Positions 41,678 to 41,730 of a DNA stretch of 41,730 bases are shown in pieces. Source of the DNA: Acetobacter pasteurianus subsp. pasteurianus LMG 1262 = NBRC 106471 (GTDB taxonomy: Bacteria > Pseudomonadota > Alphaproteobacteria > Acetobacterales > Acetobacteraceae); the NCBI RefSeq assembly GCF_000285275.1, contig NZ_CADO01000012.1, positions 1 to 41,730 of the forward strand, written 5' to 3'. Positions within the stretch are counted from its first letter, which is position 1. Every line of letters begins with the position of its first letter. Below the pieces are notes generated by a model. The model searched no databases and was not told the DNA's origin. It was given only the letters and a program-made list of their open reading frames with translations. Position numbers and translations under genes: made by a program.

Positions 41678-41730
41678 TCTACGGCGTGTCGTCAGTTAAG
41701 CTCTGAGTGTGGCACGTGAGGGTTGTAGTT
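41678..41730. repeat. Right copy of the 53-bp terminal inverted repeat
   Basis: This is the exact reverse complement of bases 1-53. Its inner end reads TCTACGGCGTGTCGTC; bases just inside (TCCATAT) differ from those inside the left copy. See the left copy for interpretation. Confidence 0.9.

Noticed and set aside
1-41730. The whole window as a transposon, genomic island or linear plasmid with terminal repeats
   Set aside because: The content is core chromosomal genes (gyrA, pnp, rpsO, purF, metH) and there is no transposase or replication gene, so the inverted ends are better read as the edge of an external repeat.
1-41730. CRISPR array, rRNA operon or prophage genes
   Set aside because: I saw no regularly spaced direct repeats, no rRNA sequence and no phage structural genes.

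Overview
The window reads as chromosomal DNA of an acetic acid bacterium (Alphaproteobacteria, Acetobacteraceae; the genus Acetobacter is my best guess from protein flavour and a moderate GC content in the mid-50s by eye). Nearly all of it is housekeeping or conserved accessory genes in compact operons. There are no CRISPR array, prophage, rRNA or transposase genes. The two ends carry the same 53-bp sequence in inverted orientation, which I read as the edge of a dispersed repeat (probably an insertion sequence) at which an assembly contig stops.

Layout, left to right. (1) 96-4862, minus strand: the glycine cleavage operon gcvT-gcvH-gcvP, headed by a clear tandem glycine riboswitch. (2) 4920-6371, minus: the spermidine genes speD-speE. 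(3) 6526-8874, minus: a large exported protein of unknown function with helical-repeat character, divergent from a LysR-type regulator (9017-9934). (4) 9988-14089, minus: tRNA-Lys(UUU) with its own promoter, then the operon gyrA-coaD-cyclophilin. (5) 14283-14468: a small YqaE/Pmp3-like membrane protein. (6) 14555-19679, minus: a nitronate monooxygenase-like flavoprotein and truB-rpsO-pnp. (7) 19981-23472, plus: a four-gene MCE-type lipid transporter (STAS-MlaE fusion, MlaF, MlaD, PqiC-like lipoprotein). (8) 23525-34954, minus: the accessory part of the window. It holds a type I secretion ABC exporter, a HlyD adaptor, a Sel1-repeat protein, a 1028-residue double glycosyltransferase, an unrecognised protein with a ChW-like motif and polyelectrolyte tail, and a GT4 glycosyltransferase with a histone H1-like basic tail. 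(9) 35137-35529, minus: a small protein that looks like a CobW-type GTPase without its P-loop, divergent from metH. (10) 35619-41607, plus: metH, a degenerate HisE-like protein, cvpA and purF.

Several parts share one-carbon and SAM metabolism: glycine cleavage makes methylene-THF, MetH uses methyl-THF to make methionine, SpeD consumes decarboxylated SAM, and PurF starts the pathway that consumes formyl-THF. The best candidate for an undescribed system is region 8: a secretion and glycosylation locus in which two neighbouring proteins carry oppositely charged low-complexity segments, with no recognisable secretion substrate nearby. Its function is inferred from domain content only.
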